The notes beneath the pieces are model-generated. The model saw only the letters and a program-made list of their open reading frames with translations. It had not been told where the DNA came from and made no database searches. A stretch of DNA of 16,214 bases, taken from an uncultured Clostridia bacterium (lineage in GTDB: Bacteria > Bacillota > Clostridia > Oscillospirales > Acutalibacteraceae). The stretch lies in the NCBI GenBank assembly GCA_946042285.1, contig CAMGDK010000021.1:1-16214 (forward strand), in the 5' to 3' direction. A program made the translations under genes and the position numbers. Below are positions 6,934 to 13,336 of this stretch, one piece after another (position 1 is the first letter of the stretch; every line of letters starts with the position of its first letter).

Positions 6934-7605
6934 TTACTTTTTAAATAGTGTTATTTTTTTATCAGCATCGACAGTTGCCAGCATAACATCGTCACTGCCG
7001 ACCTTTTGCTTTTTAAGCTCCCTTTCAAGGTCTGCAAGAGTGATGCCTGCATGCTTCAAATCATTCTTAATTATTCTGCCGTCAATTATCACATTAACAC
7101 AAAGTCCCTCATATTTCGGATTTATATTTAAGTCGGTAGGATTTAACTGCCTTTTTGTCGGTATAGGCAAAAATGATATTTTCCCCGTTGTTTCCATTAT
7201 AGCATACTCAATATCAGTTATGTTAAAATAGCCCTTATCTCTTGCGCTTGTCAAAAGATCGTCAACCTCTATCTTTGCTTTTTTCAGGCTTTCCTTGTTA
7301 ATTTTACCCTTATCTATCAATATGATAGGAGTGCCGGATATAAACTTTCTTGCCTTGATGCTTTTTTGAGTAATTATTGACAAAAGAATACCGACAGTAC
7401 CGTAAACTGCCATAGCAAGAACGCCCTTCCACCACTCGAGGTCGATGTTCGTTGCCATTTCAGCAGCAATTGAGCCTATTGAAATACCGACAACATAATC
7501 AAAAAAACTCATTTCATTTATCTGTCTGTAACCCATTAGCTTTGCAATGATAAATAAAACAGTTATCGAACCGATTGATAATAAAAAAATGTATAAGAGC
7601 TCCAT
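6934..7605 (-). CDS. DUF421 (YetF-type) membrane protein
   Basis: Three predicted membrane helices lie in the first 90 residues (LLYIFLLSIGSITVLFIIAKL, then the GISIGSIAAEM region, then VLAMAVYGTVGILLSII), followed by a cytoplasmic domain. The family-typical blocks are MGYRQINEMSFFDYVVGISIG, GTPIILIDKGKI, LLTSARDKGYFNITDIEYAI and ETTGKISFLP. DUF421 proteins (Bacillus YetF, YdfS) have no firm biochemical role; some relatives affect spore membrane properties and heat resistance, which is of interest beside dpaAB but not evidence of function here. I prefer the ATG at 7605 (223 aa) because it starts right at the conserved MELLYIFL segment with AGGTGG 4 bp upstream. An in-frame ATG at 7650 would add 15 residues and has AAAGGG about 9 bp upstream, so it remains possible. 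It is monocistronic. Confidence 0.85.
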   Translation of the reverse strand: MELLYIFLLSIGSITVLFIIAKLMGYRQINEMSFFDYVVGISIGSIAAEMATNIDLEWWKGVLAMAVYGTVGILLSIITQKSIKARKFISGTPIILIDKGKINKESLKKAKIEVDDLLTSARDKGYFNITDIEYAIMETTGKISFLPIPTKRQLNPTDLNINPKYEGLCVNVIIDGRIIKNDLKHAGITLADLERELKKQKVGSDDVMLATVDADKKITLFKK

Positions 7606-7692
7606 AATACCACCTAATATATTTTGTTCGGTTATATTACGGTTATTCATAAAAAAAGGCCCTTTGACAACAATAGAAGGTCACATAAAAAA

Positions 7693-7728
7693 TTAAAGGC
7701 TTAGTAACGAATGTTACCAAGCCTTTAA
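7693..7728 (-). terminator. Terminator-like hairpin after the duplicated tRNA 3' end
   Basis: The stem TTAAAGGCTT...AAGCCTTTAA is extended by GTAAC/GTTAC with a single A-C mismatch and closed by a 4-nt loop. Read on the minus strand it ends ...CTTTAATTTTTT, a good U-tract. It begins directly after the CCA of the partial tRNA copy at 7729-7748, the same arrangement as the true tRNA terminator at 7853-7890. Confidence 0.75.
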
Positions 7729-7748
7729 TGGTGCGAGAGACGGGACTT
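7729..7748 (-). repeat. Duplicate of the 3'-terminal 20 nt of tRNA-Leu (tRNA fragment or att-like direct repeat)
   Basis: TGGTGCGAGAGACGGGACTT here is identical to 7890-7909, which is the 3' end of the intact tRNA-Leu gene including CCA, the acceptor 3' strand and the 3' half of the T-arm. The rest of the tRNA (D-arm, anticodon arm, acceptor 5' strand) is absent next to this copy, so it is not a functional tRNA. It may be the scar of a tandem tRNA-Leu or a direct repeat left by an insertion into the tRNA 3' end. Confidence 0.85.
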
Positions 7749-7842
7749 TCTTCTCAACTATCGAACAGTCCACTGGACTGTTCTCCCAAATTTGCCCAGC
7801 AAGGAATTGCACGGCAAATTTGGAGTTCGTTTCAAGTCCCGT
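7740..7842. repeat. Branched palindromic element joined to the tRNA 3'-end copy
   Basis: The 103 bp fold on paper into a three-way junction. The closing stem is ACGGGACTT (7740-7748) with AAGTCCCGT (7834-7842). Arm 1 is GAACAGTCC and GGACTGTTC around ACT (7763-7783). Arm 2 is CCAAATTTGCC (7786-7796) with GGCAAATTTGG (7813-7823), capped by GCAA-GGAA-TTGC (7799-7810). All three main stems are perfect. The closing stem is the T-arm sequence of the adjacent tRNA extended by four pairs. No ORF is present. It may be a structured RNA, a tRNA-targeting palindromic repeat, or a non-autonomous mobile element. I recognise no named Rfam family. Confidence 0.7.
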
Positions 7843-7852
7843 TATAACAATG

Positions 7853-7890
7853 AAAAAAGCGAAATACCCAAATGGGTACTTCGCTTTTTT
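7853..7890 (-). terminator. Rho-independent terminator of tRNA-Leu
   Basis: The arms are AAAAAAGCGAA and TTCGCTTTTTT plus TACCCA/TGGGTA with one A-C mismatch and a 2-nt apex. On the minus strand it follows the tRNA immediately (its first base overlaps the CCA) and ends in TTTTTT. Confidence 0.85.
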
Positions 7891-7974
7891 GGTGCGAGAG
7901 ACGGGACTTGAACCCGTACGAGTCGCCCCACACGCCCCTCAAACGTGCGCGTCTGCCGATTCCGCCACTCTCGC
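7890..7974 (-). tRNA. tRNA-Leu (anticodon GAG)
   Basis: On the minus strand the gene runs from GCGAGAGTGGCGGAATCGG to CTCTCGC-A-CCA. The acceptor arms GCGAGAG and CTCTCGC pair fully. The D-arm has the usual class II GTGGCGGAATCGGCAGACGC. The anticodon arm is CACGT with GCGTG (one T-G pair) around the loop TTGAGGG, giving GAG, which reads CUC and CUU. A long variable arm (GGGGCGACTC region) precedes the T-arm ACGGG-TTCAAGT-CCCGT. CCA is encoded. At 85 nt the length is normal for tRNA-Leu. It has its own promoter and terminator. Confidence 0.95.
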
Positions 7975-7987
7975 GTCAACGATATGA

Positions 7988-8016
7988 ATTATAGCAGAGT
8001 GCATATAATTTGTCAA
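7988..8016 (-). promoter_or_regulatory. Sigma-A promoter of tRNA-Leu
   Basis: On the minus strand there is a consensus -35 TTGACA (8016-8011), a 17-bp spacer and a consensus -10 TATAAT (7993-7988). The start site would fall near 7981, just 7 nt before the mature tRNA 5' end. Both hexamers are perfect, as expected for a stable RNA gene. The promoter lies 8 bp after the stop codon of the HAD phosphatase gene. Confidence 0.93.
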
Positions 8017-8024
8017 CACTTTTT

Positions 8025-8672
8025 TCAAAAAAGTTTGAAAATATATTTAGGTTCGTCAATAATCGCAGACGGTGACGCCGCCATAAGACATTCAAAGCTT
8101 CTGTATCCCCACGAACAAGCGATTGCCTCCACTCCTGCATTCCTCGCTGTAAAGACATCTATATCGCTGTCACCGAAATAAATAGCCTCCGACGGCTTAC
8201 AACCAAAGCCATCGATTGCAAGCTTTAGCTGATAAGGATCAGGCTTGATAGGAACATCCTTTCTCGCCCCATAGATGCAATCAAAATAGCCCTTACCGAA
8301 AAGTGCTTCTGCCATTAACACGGCAGAATGATGAGGCTTATTTGTAACAATGCCAAGCTTTATGCCTTTTTGCCTAAGCAAATCAAGCTGCTCCTTAACA
8401 CCGTCATAAATTGCTGCATTATCAATCAAAATTTCATTATACTTTTCTTTAAATATCACAAGCGCTTCATCAAGCTCTTCTTCATTAAGCGTATGCTCAA
8501 ACGCTCTGTCGATAAGCTTGCGTGCGCCGTTACCGACGAAGCGTCTGTAATCACTCTCACTCCACCTTGCTTTTCTGCCGTACCTTTCAAGCACATAGTC
8601 ACACGCTCTGCCTAAATCAACAAGAGTGTCAACAAGTGTACCGTCTAAATCAAACAATGCACATCTAATCAA
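8025..8672 (-). CDS. HAD-superfamily hydrolase, phosphoglycolate phosphatase-like
   Basis: This 215-aa HAD subfamily IA phosphatase resembles Gph and PpaX. The four HAD motifs are intact: DLDGTLVDT (nucleophile D8, acid/base D10), TNKP (110-113), KPDP (143-146) and GDSDID (167-172). The helical cap spans about residues 18-85. Such enzymes hydrolyse small phosphate esters such as 2-phosphoglycolate, but substrate cannot be assigned from sequence. It starts with TTG at 8672, overlapping the potD stop by 4 bp (TTGA), so it is translationally coupled as the last gene of the pot operon. No clear hairpin terminator of its own is visible; the A/T palindrome at 8018-8034 is weak, and the terminator after tRNA-Leu may end the transcript. 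Confidence 0.88.
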   Translation of the reverse strand: MIRCALFDLDGTLVDTLVDLGRACDYVLERYGRKARWSESDYRRFVGNGARKLIDRAFEHTLNEEELDEALVIFKEKYNEILIDNAAIYDGVKEQLDLLRQKGIKLGIVTNKPHHSAVLMAEALFGKGYFDCIYGARKDVPIKPDPYQLKLAIDGFGCKPSEAIYFGDSDIDVFTARNAGVEAIACSWGYRSFECLMAASPSAIIDEPKYIFKLF

Positions 8673-9919
8673 TACAAATCACTCAAATCCTGTTCCTTCT
8701 TTTTTTTGGCGTTGGAAATCATCTTTGCTATAACCACAACAAAGATTGCTCCGCCGATTACAGAACATTCTGTATATATCCTTTTTTCCTGCTTTTCATT
8801 TGAAGCGGAAAGCTTACCGCTTTTGACCTTTGTCCACAAATTGTTTTCAAGCTCAATAATATTCTGCGGCAGATTTTTGAAATATTGTGTATTTATATCC
8901 TTAGGATAAATAACATCGCTGCCGTAAAGCGAGCTGTCCTCGTTATTCTCAACCGTTATATTAGGTGAGCGATAATAGATATATTCGCAGTTTTCATAGG
9001 CAACCTGCGGCTCATGCATAAAGTTGATAAAAGCCTCCGCTCCCCTTTTATTCTTTGAGCATTTAGGAACGCAAAATGCATCGTAAAATGCATTCACGCC
9101 TTCCTTTGGAAAGCAATAGTCGAGGTCTTCGTTGTTTTCATACATAAGAAGATAGTCACCTGCATAATAAACGGCAAACGCATATTCACCCGACTCCATG
9201 AGGTTAAACACCTCATCCATTACATAGACAGGATTAACCTTGTCCTTTTGCTCGGCAAGAAGCTGTGCGCACTGTGTCCAGTCCTGCTCCGAAAGAGAGT
9301 TGAAATCCTGACCGAGCTTTGCCTGTGCAATTGCAAAGGCATCACGCGAGTTGTTGAACATCAAGACCTTATCTCTATACTGCTCGTCCCACAAAACATC
9401 CCAGCTGTCAGGCTTTTCATCAACAAGCTTTGTGTTGTAAATCAAAACAGTTGTACCTACATTATAGCAAACAGAATACTTTTGATCGGGATCGTAATAA
9501 AGATTTTGAAATTCCTTATTGATATATTTCATGTTTGGAATGTTATCATAATCGAGCTCAAGAAGCATATCCTCGTCAACAAGCCTGTCAATCATGTAAT
9601 CACTCGGGACGATTACATCGTAGGACACACCGCCGCCGATAAGCTTTGAATACATATTTTCATTAGACTCAAAGTTTGTGTAATTGACCGTACAGCCTGT
9701 CAGACGCTCAAATTCCGACACGACATCCATTGACTCCTCGCTGCCGTCAGATATGTACTCGCCCCAATTATAAACATTAACTGTTGTTCCTTGAAGCCCT
9801 AAATTCTTATAATATTCAATTTGCTCCTTTGTAAAATACTCATCATCTGCAAAAGCCGTAACCGGCATTATTGTAAGGATTGAAATGACGCACAAAAGAA
9901 AGCTGATTATTTTTTTCAT
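8669..9919 (-). CDS. potD: Spermidine/putrescine-binding protein PotD, with a C-terminal membrane anchor
   Basis: This is the extracellular substrate-binding protein of a polyamine ABC importer. A signal peptide spans residues 1 to about 25 (MKKIISFLL...PVTAFA before DD). The mature part has PotD-family blocks: VNVYNWGEYISDG, FERLTGCTVNYTNFESNE, YDVIVPSDYMI, KYSVCYNVGTTVLIYNT, GEYAFAVYYAGDY and CVPKCSKNKRGAEAFINFMHEP. At 416 aa it is longer than typical PotD (about 350), because it ends in a hydrophobic helix (VIGGAIFVVVIAKMI) and a lysine-rich tail (NAKKKKEQ). There is no lipobox: the only cysteine in the signal is C10 in FLLCV. It is therefore probably tethered by the C-terminal helix and not by lipid. 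Its ATG overlaps the potC stop (ATGA). Confidence 0.93.
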   Translation of the reverse strand: MKKIISFLLCVISILTIMPVTAFADDEYFTKEQIEYYKNLGLQGTTVNVYNWGEYISDGSEESMDVVSEFERLTGCTVNYTNFESNENMYSKLIGGGVSYDVIVPSDYMIDRLVDEDMLLELDYDNIPNMKYINKEFQNLYYDPDQKYSVCYNVGTTVLIYNTKLVDEKPDSWDVLWDEQYRDKVLMFNNSRDAFAIAQAKLGQDFNSLSEQDWTQCAQLLAEQKDKVNPVYVMDEVFNLMESGEYAFAVYYAGDYLLMYENNEDLDYCFPKEGVNAFYDAFCVPKCSKNKRGAEAFINFMHEPQVAYENCEYIYYRSPNITVENNEDSSLYGSDVIYPKDINTQYFKNLPQNIIELENNLWTKVKSGKLSASNEKQEKRIYTECSVIGGAIFVVVIAKMISNAKKKKEQDLSDLY

Positions 9920-10737
9920 TTCGCATCACTCTTACCCTTTGCATCAGACCTGTTTTGAGCAACATTCATAAGAATGAGTAATACTAAAATAACAACGAAC
10001 ATGAGAGTTGAAAGCGCAAACATATCAGGCTTCACTCTCTTTTTTGTCATAGAGAAAATATAAATCGGGAGTGTTTGATAGCTTGGACCGTTTGTAAAAT
10101 AGCTTATGATGAAATCGTCAAGAGAAAGCGTAAAGCTCATTACACATCCTGTTATAATACCGCTGAGTATCTCAGGCATGACAACCTTAAAAAATGCATT
10201 TACAGGCTTGCATCCAAGATCAACCGCCGCCTCGTAAACATGCATATCAAACTGCTTAAGCTTTGGCATAACGTTGAGTATCACATAAGGAAATGCAAAT
10301 GTAACATGAGCAATAAGCAACGTCCAAAAGCCGAGAACATCGCTTTTATTTACAAGAGCTCCCGCAAACACGAAAAGGAGCATCATTGCAATACCCGTTA
10401 CAATTTCAGGATTCATCATAGGAATATTTGTAGCAGTCATCATGGCTCTTTTGTAAAGCTTGTTTTTAGAGTTAAACAGACCGACCGAGGCAAGTATTCC
10501 GAGAACCGTTGCCACAAATGCTGTACAAAGCGCAAGGATTACAGTGTTTTTCAACGCATCCATAGCTGCTGTGTCCGAAAACATTTCCCTGTACCAATGG
10601 GTAGAAAAGCCGCTCAATACATACGTGCTGTTTGATGAATTAAATGAAAACAGCATCATAATTGCGATAGGTGCATACAAAAACAAAAGTATCAAAAGCA
10701 TATAAAGCCTTGAAGCGACAGAGGTTTTCTTTTTCAT
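9916..10737 (-). CDS. potC: Spermidine/putrescine ABC transporter permease PotC
   Basis: This 273-aa inner-membrane permease has about six helices. The first is MLLILLFLYAPIAIMMLFSF, and the WYREMF segment after it is typical of PotC/YdcV-type permeases. The ABC-coupling EAA loop reads EAAVDLGCKPVNAFFKVVMPEI, ending in the usual PEI followed by a helix start. SLDDFIISYFTNGP and TLPIYIFSM are further family blocks. It overlaps potD downstream and potB upstream by 4 bp each (ATGA), so all are translated from one message. The length agrees with the family. Confidence 0.95.
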   Translation of the reverse strand: MKKKTSVASRLYMLLILLFLYAPIAIMMLFSFNSSNSTYVLSGFSTHWYREMFSDTAAMDALKNTVILALCTAFVATVLGILASVGLFNSKNKLYKRAMMTATNIPMMNPEIVTGIAMMLLFVFAGALVNKSDVLGFWTLLIAHVTFAFPYVILNVMPKLKQFDMHVYEAAVDLGCKPVNAFFKVVMPEILSGIITGCVMSFTLSLDDFIISYFTNGPSYQTLPIYIFSMTKKRVKPDMFALSTLMFVVILVLLILMNVAQNRSDAKGKSDAK

Positions 10738-11555
10738 ATTACAACACCTCCGTCATCATCTGCACCAAAATAGTTCATTACACCAAGGCAAATAAAAATA
10801 AGCACCATAAGAACAAGTGACAACGCTGCACCGAGGTTATAGTTATTTGCACTTTGGAATTGCGTTTCAATGACATCACCGATTAAAACAATCTGTCCGC
10901 CGCCAAGCTTTTGAGTGATATAGAAGGTTGAAACGCACGGCACAAACACCATGGTAATACCACTGAGTACACCCGGCATTGAAAGAGGTATAATAACTCT
11001 TTTAAACACCTGAAGTCTGTTTGAGCCCAAGTCCTGTGCCGCCTCAACAAGTGAGTTGTCAAGCTTTGAAAGAACTGAATATATAGGCAAAATCATATAC
11101 GGTAAAAAGTTATACACCATACCGAGTATGACTGCTCCTCCTGTGTTTATAAGCTTTAACGGCTGCAAGCCGATAGATGTTAGAATTGTGTTGATAATTC
11201 CCGTATCTCCCAAAATAGTCATCCAGCTGTAAGTTCTTATAAGAAAATTCATCCACATAGGGAGCATCACTATCAGCACCATCATCTGCTGACGACGGTG
11301 AGAATATTTTGAAATAATATAAGCAAACGGATAACCGATAACAAGGCATATAACCGTTGCCGCAAGACCATACAATACCGACAAAAGAATTGTAGGAATA
11401 TAAGACGGTATCTGTTCGATTGAGTTAAGTGAAAATGCGCCGCTCTTATCTGTAAAAGAATAGTAAACCACCATGAGAAGCGGTGCAATTATAAAAAGAA
11501 CAGACCATAACAAATACGGCTTATCAAGAAGCCTTGACGAAAGCTTACTCCTCAT
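10734..11555 (-). CDS. potB: Spermidine/putrescine ABC transporter permease PotB
   Basis: This is the second membrane subunit of the polyamine importer, 273 aa from the chosen start. It has six hydrophobic segments, with the first at LLWSVLFIIAPLLMVVYYSF. The EAA loop is EAAQDLGSNRLQVFKRVIIPLSMPG. WMNFLIRTYSWM and STFYITQKLGG are typical of PotB. A longer reading from 11624 would overlap potA by 80 bp and prepend residues unlike the family. The ATG at 11555 (MRSKLSSRLL) instead has GGGAGG six bases upstream, inside the last codons of potA. The overlap with potA is then 11 bp. The stop overlaps the potC start (ATGA). Confidence 0.94.
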   Translation of the reverse strand: MRSKLSSRLLDKPYLLWSVLFIIAPLLMVVYYSFTDKSGAFSLNSIEQIPSYIPTILLSVLYGLAATVICLVIGYPFAYIISKYSHRRQQMMVLIVMLPMWMNFLIRTYSWMTILGDTGIINTILTSIGLQPLKLINTGGAVILGMVYNFLPYMILPIYSVLSKLDNSLVEAAQDLGSNRLQVFKRVIIPLSMPGVLSGITMVFVPCVSTFYITQKLGGGQIVLIGDVIETQFQSANNYNLGAALSLVLMVLIFICLGVMNYFGADDDGGVVI

Positions 11556-12678
11556 CCTCGTCCTCCCAATTGTAGGACGCATCGGAAATGTGATCCATTT
11601 CATCGGAGAAATAGGAGTAGTCACCGAATTCGCCGCTGTATTCGCTTCTGTTCATGATGTGGATTGCATCAGGCTCGATATACATGCCGATTTCCTCGCC
11701 GACCTCATGATGCTCAATTGTTTGAATCATCCAAATAAAGCCTGCAACATCGACAAGAATTTCAAAATGAACGCCCTTAAATGTGACGCTTGTAATTCTA
11801 CCGGGAAGAGAAGCCTTGCTGCCTTTTTTTACAATCTTAATGTCCTCAGGTCTAACAACTGCTTCAACAAAAGCATTCTCGCCAAAGCCTGAATCAAGGC
11901 ACTCAAATGTTACTCCGCCAAACGATACAAGATAGTCCTTAATCATTACGGCATCAACGATATTCGACTCGCCGATAAAGTCTGCAACAAATGCATTTAC
12001 CGGCTCATTATAAATATCCTCAGGTGTGCCGATTTGCTGAATTTTACCCTTGTCCATAACAACAACCGTATCAGACATGGAAAGAGCCTCTTCCTGATCG
12101 TGAGTAACATAGATAAATGTGATACCAAGCCTTTTTTGAATTGACTTAAGCTCTGTTTGCATATCCTTGCGAAGCTTTAAATCAAGCGCACCGAGAGGCT
12201 CGTCAAGAAGAAGCACATGCGGATGATTTGCAAGCGCTCTTGCGATTGCGACTCTCTGCTGCTGACCGCCGGAAAGCGAGTCGATGCTTCTCTTTTCAAA
12301 GCCCTTTAGGTTAACAAGCTCAAGCATTTGTGCAACTGTTTTTCTTATTTCATCCTTAGGCTTCTTTTGGATTTGCAAGCCAAATGCAATATTTTCATAT
12401 ACATTTAAATGAGAAAAAAGAGCATAACGCTGGAATATGGTGTTCACCTTTCTCTTATGAGGAGGAACATCATTTATCTTCTTGCCCTCAAACACAATAT
12501 CTCCTTCGTCCGGCTCAATAAAGCCTGCTATGCAACGAAGAGTTGTTGTTTTACCGCATCCGGATGGGCCAAGCAACGTTATAAACTCTTTTTTGTTAAT
12601 ATATAAATTCAGTTTATCAAGAACGACATTATCGCCGTATTTCACTGTAATGTCCTTTAAGTCTATTATCTTTTCCAA
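11545..12678 (-). CDS. potA: Spermidine/putrescine ABC transporter ATP-binding protein PotA
   Basis: This is the cytoplasmic ATPase of the importer. Counting from the chosen start: Walker A GPSGCGKTT (37-45), Q-loop Q83, signature LSGGQQQR (135-142), Walker B LLLDEP with D159 and E160, and H-loop H193 in YVTHDQEEALSMSD. From about residue 235 comes a TOBE-type regulatory domain (VVRPEDI, LPGRITSVTFKGVHFEILV). The tail after residue 345 is acidic and ends EDEDEE. I prefer the TTG at 12678 (MEKIIDLKDI) because AAGAGG lies 9 bp upstream. The ATG at 12687 abuts that same AAGAGG with no spacing and adds only MCI. It is the first gene of potABCD-HAD, with its own promoter. Confidence 0.95.
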   Translation of the reverse strand: MEKIIDLKDITVKYGDNVVLDKLNLYINKKEFITLLGPSGCGKTTTLRCIAGFIEPDEGDIVFEGKKINDVPPHKRKVNTIFQRYALFSHLNVYENIAFGLQIQKKPKDEIRKTVAQMLELVNLKGFEKRSIDSLSGGQQQRVAIARALANHPHVLLLDEPLGALDLKLRKDMQTELKSIQKRLGITFIYVTHDQEEALSMSDTVVVMDKGKIQQIGTPEDIYNEPVNAFVADFIGESNIVDAVMIKDYLVSFGGVTFECLDSGFGENAFVEAVVRPEDIKIVKKGSKASLPGRITSVTFKGVHFEILVDVAGFIWMIQTIEHHEVGEEIGMYIEPDAIHIMNRSEYSGEFGDYSYFSDEMDHISDASYNWEDEDEE

Positions 12679-12702
12679 TATACACATCCTCTTTATAACC
12701 CG

Positions 12703-12730
12703 ATTATACTGATTTTATACAAATTGTTAA
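12703..12730 (-). promoter_or_regulatory. Sigma-A promoter of the potABCD operon
   Basis: On the minus strand the -35 is TTAACA (12730-12725, 5/6), the spacer 16 bp and the -10 TATAAT (12708-12703, perfect). The start site would lie about 5 bp before the AAGAGG ribosome site of potA. The 85-bp gap to dpaB has no clear terminator, so read-through from dpaAB is possible. Confidence 0.72.
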
Positions 12731-12772
12731 AACGCAGTACATGACATAATATATATAAAATTCATTAAAAAG

Positions 12773-13336
12773 TCAATATATTTTTCTTAATATTTCCTTA
12801 CCTAAGACAGCCTCTTCAATCGTACTGCCTACAAGTGAAAAATCGCACACCATTGATTTCGGCTTAAGAAGATAATTGTCCATACCAAACGGTACGAAAT
12901 AGTAGTTTTTATAGTTGAGTAAAGCACCGATATTTTTCGCCGCCGCGCCGAGTGCATCATTTGTTGACACACCGATTACGACAGGTCTTGAATTTCTCAC
13001 ATGGCTTTTAGCAGCCATAGTTACCGATGTATCTGTAATTCCGTTTGCGAGCTTTGCAAGGGTGTTACCGGTACAAGGCACAATAGCAAGAACATCAAAC
13101 ATTCTTTTAGGTCCTATCGGCTCTGCCTGCTCAATCGTGTGGATTATACTGTTGCCTGTTATTTCGATTAGCTTGTTTTGTATGTCAATCGCTTTACCGA
13201 AGCGTGTATCCATTGAATAAGCATTTTCGCTCATAATCGGTGTTACATTATGCCCAAGCTTTACAAGAGATTTCAATGCCTCCATTGACTTATCAAAGGT
13301 GCAAAACGAGCCTGTAAGGCAATAGCCTATATTCAA
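12773..13336 (-). CDS. dpaB: Dipicolinate synthase subunit B (flavoprotein)
   Basis: With DpaA this makes dipicolinic acid from a diaminopimelate-pathway intermediate in the mother cell during sporulation; DPA is then loaded into the spore core with calcium. The 187-aa protein matches the SpoVFB/DpaB family: N-terminal IGYCLTGSFCTFDK, SENAYSMDTRFG, IVPCTGNTLAKLANGITDT, MAAKSHVRNSRPVVIGVSTND and a final KPKSMVCDF. The TGSFCT and CTGNT loops are typical of the flavoprotein (flavodoxin-like) fold. It starts with TTG at 13336, overlapping the dpaA stop by 4 bp. AGGAGG lies 7 bp before that TTG inside the end of dpaA. The length is normal. Confidence 0.95.
   Translation of the reverse strand: MNIGYCLTGSFCTFDKSMEALKSLVKLGHNVTPIMSENAYSMDTRFGKAIDIQNKLIEITGNSIIHTIEQAEPIGPKRMFDVLAIVPCTGNTLAKLANGITDTSVTMAAKSHVRNSRPVVIGVSTNDALGAAAKNIGALLNYKNYYFVPFGMDNYLLKPKSMVCDFSLVGSTIEEAVLGKEILRKIY

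Larger units (their letters stand above)
6667..6935. repeat. Hairpin-rich intergenic segment with 11-bp terminal inverted repeats (possible MITE-like element)
   Basis: The 270-bp gap between feoB and the convergent DUF421 gene has no credible coding sequence. It is bounded by AAAGGTGACTT (6667-6677) and its exact reverse complement AAGTCACCTTT (6925-6935); the right copy contains the DUF421 stop codon. Inside are four further inverted repeats: a weak CAGAC/GTCTG pair (6695-6717), GGGCTTGC/GCAAGCCC (6759-6777), a perfect 15-bp stem (6808-6842), and an imperfect hairpin from about 6852 to 6905. No target-site duplication is evident. It could be a non-autonomous mobile palindromic element, or simply stacked terminators between convergent genes. 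Confidence 0.4.

Noticed and set aside
6763..6948. A 61-codon plus-strand open frame between feoB and the DUF421 gene
   Set aside because: It runs through several perfect hairpins, has no ribosome site, and gives no family-like protein.
7729..7842. A second functional tRNA gene
   Set aside because: Only the 3' 20 nt match tRNA-Leu; no acceptor 5' strand, D-arm or anticodon arm can be assembled, since the stems present do not form a canonical cloverleaf with an anticodon loop.
8018..8034. A/T palindrome ACTTTTTT/AAAAAAGT as terminator of the HAD gene
   Set aside because: It is purely A/T with a one-base centre, overlaps the stop codon and the region just upstream of the tRNA -35, and would form a weak hairpin.
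9248..9649. A 133-codon plus-strand open frame antisense to potD
   Set aside because: It lies fully within conserved PotD sequence and has no independent support.
10075..10635. A 186-codon plus-strand open frame inside potC
   Set aside because: It is antisense to a well-conserved permease, rich in Cys, His and Lys in a way typical of complementary shadow translation, and has no ribosome site.
10734..11624. Longer PotB starting at 11624
   Set aside because: It would overlap potA by 80 bp and add 23 residues unlike PotB. The ATG at 11555 has GGGAGG at the right distance.
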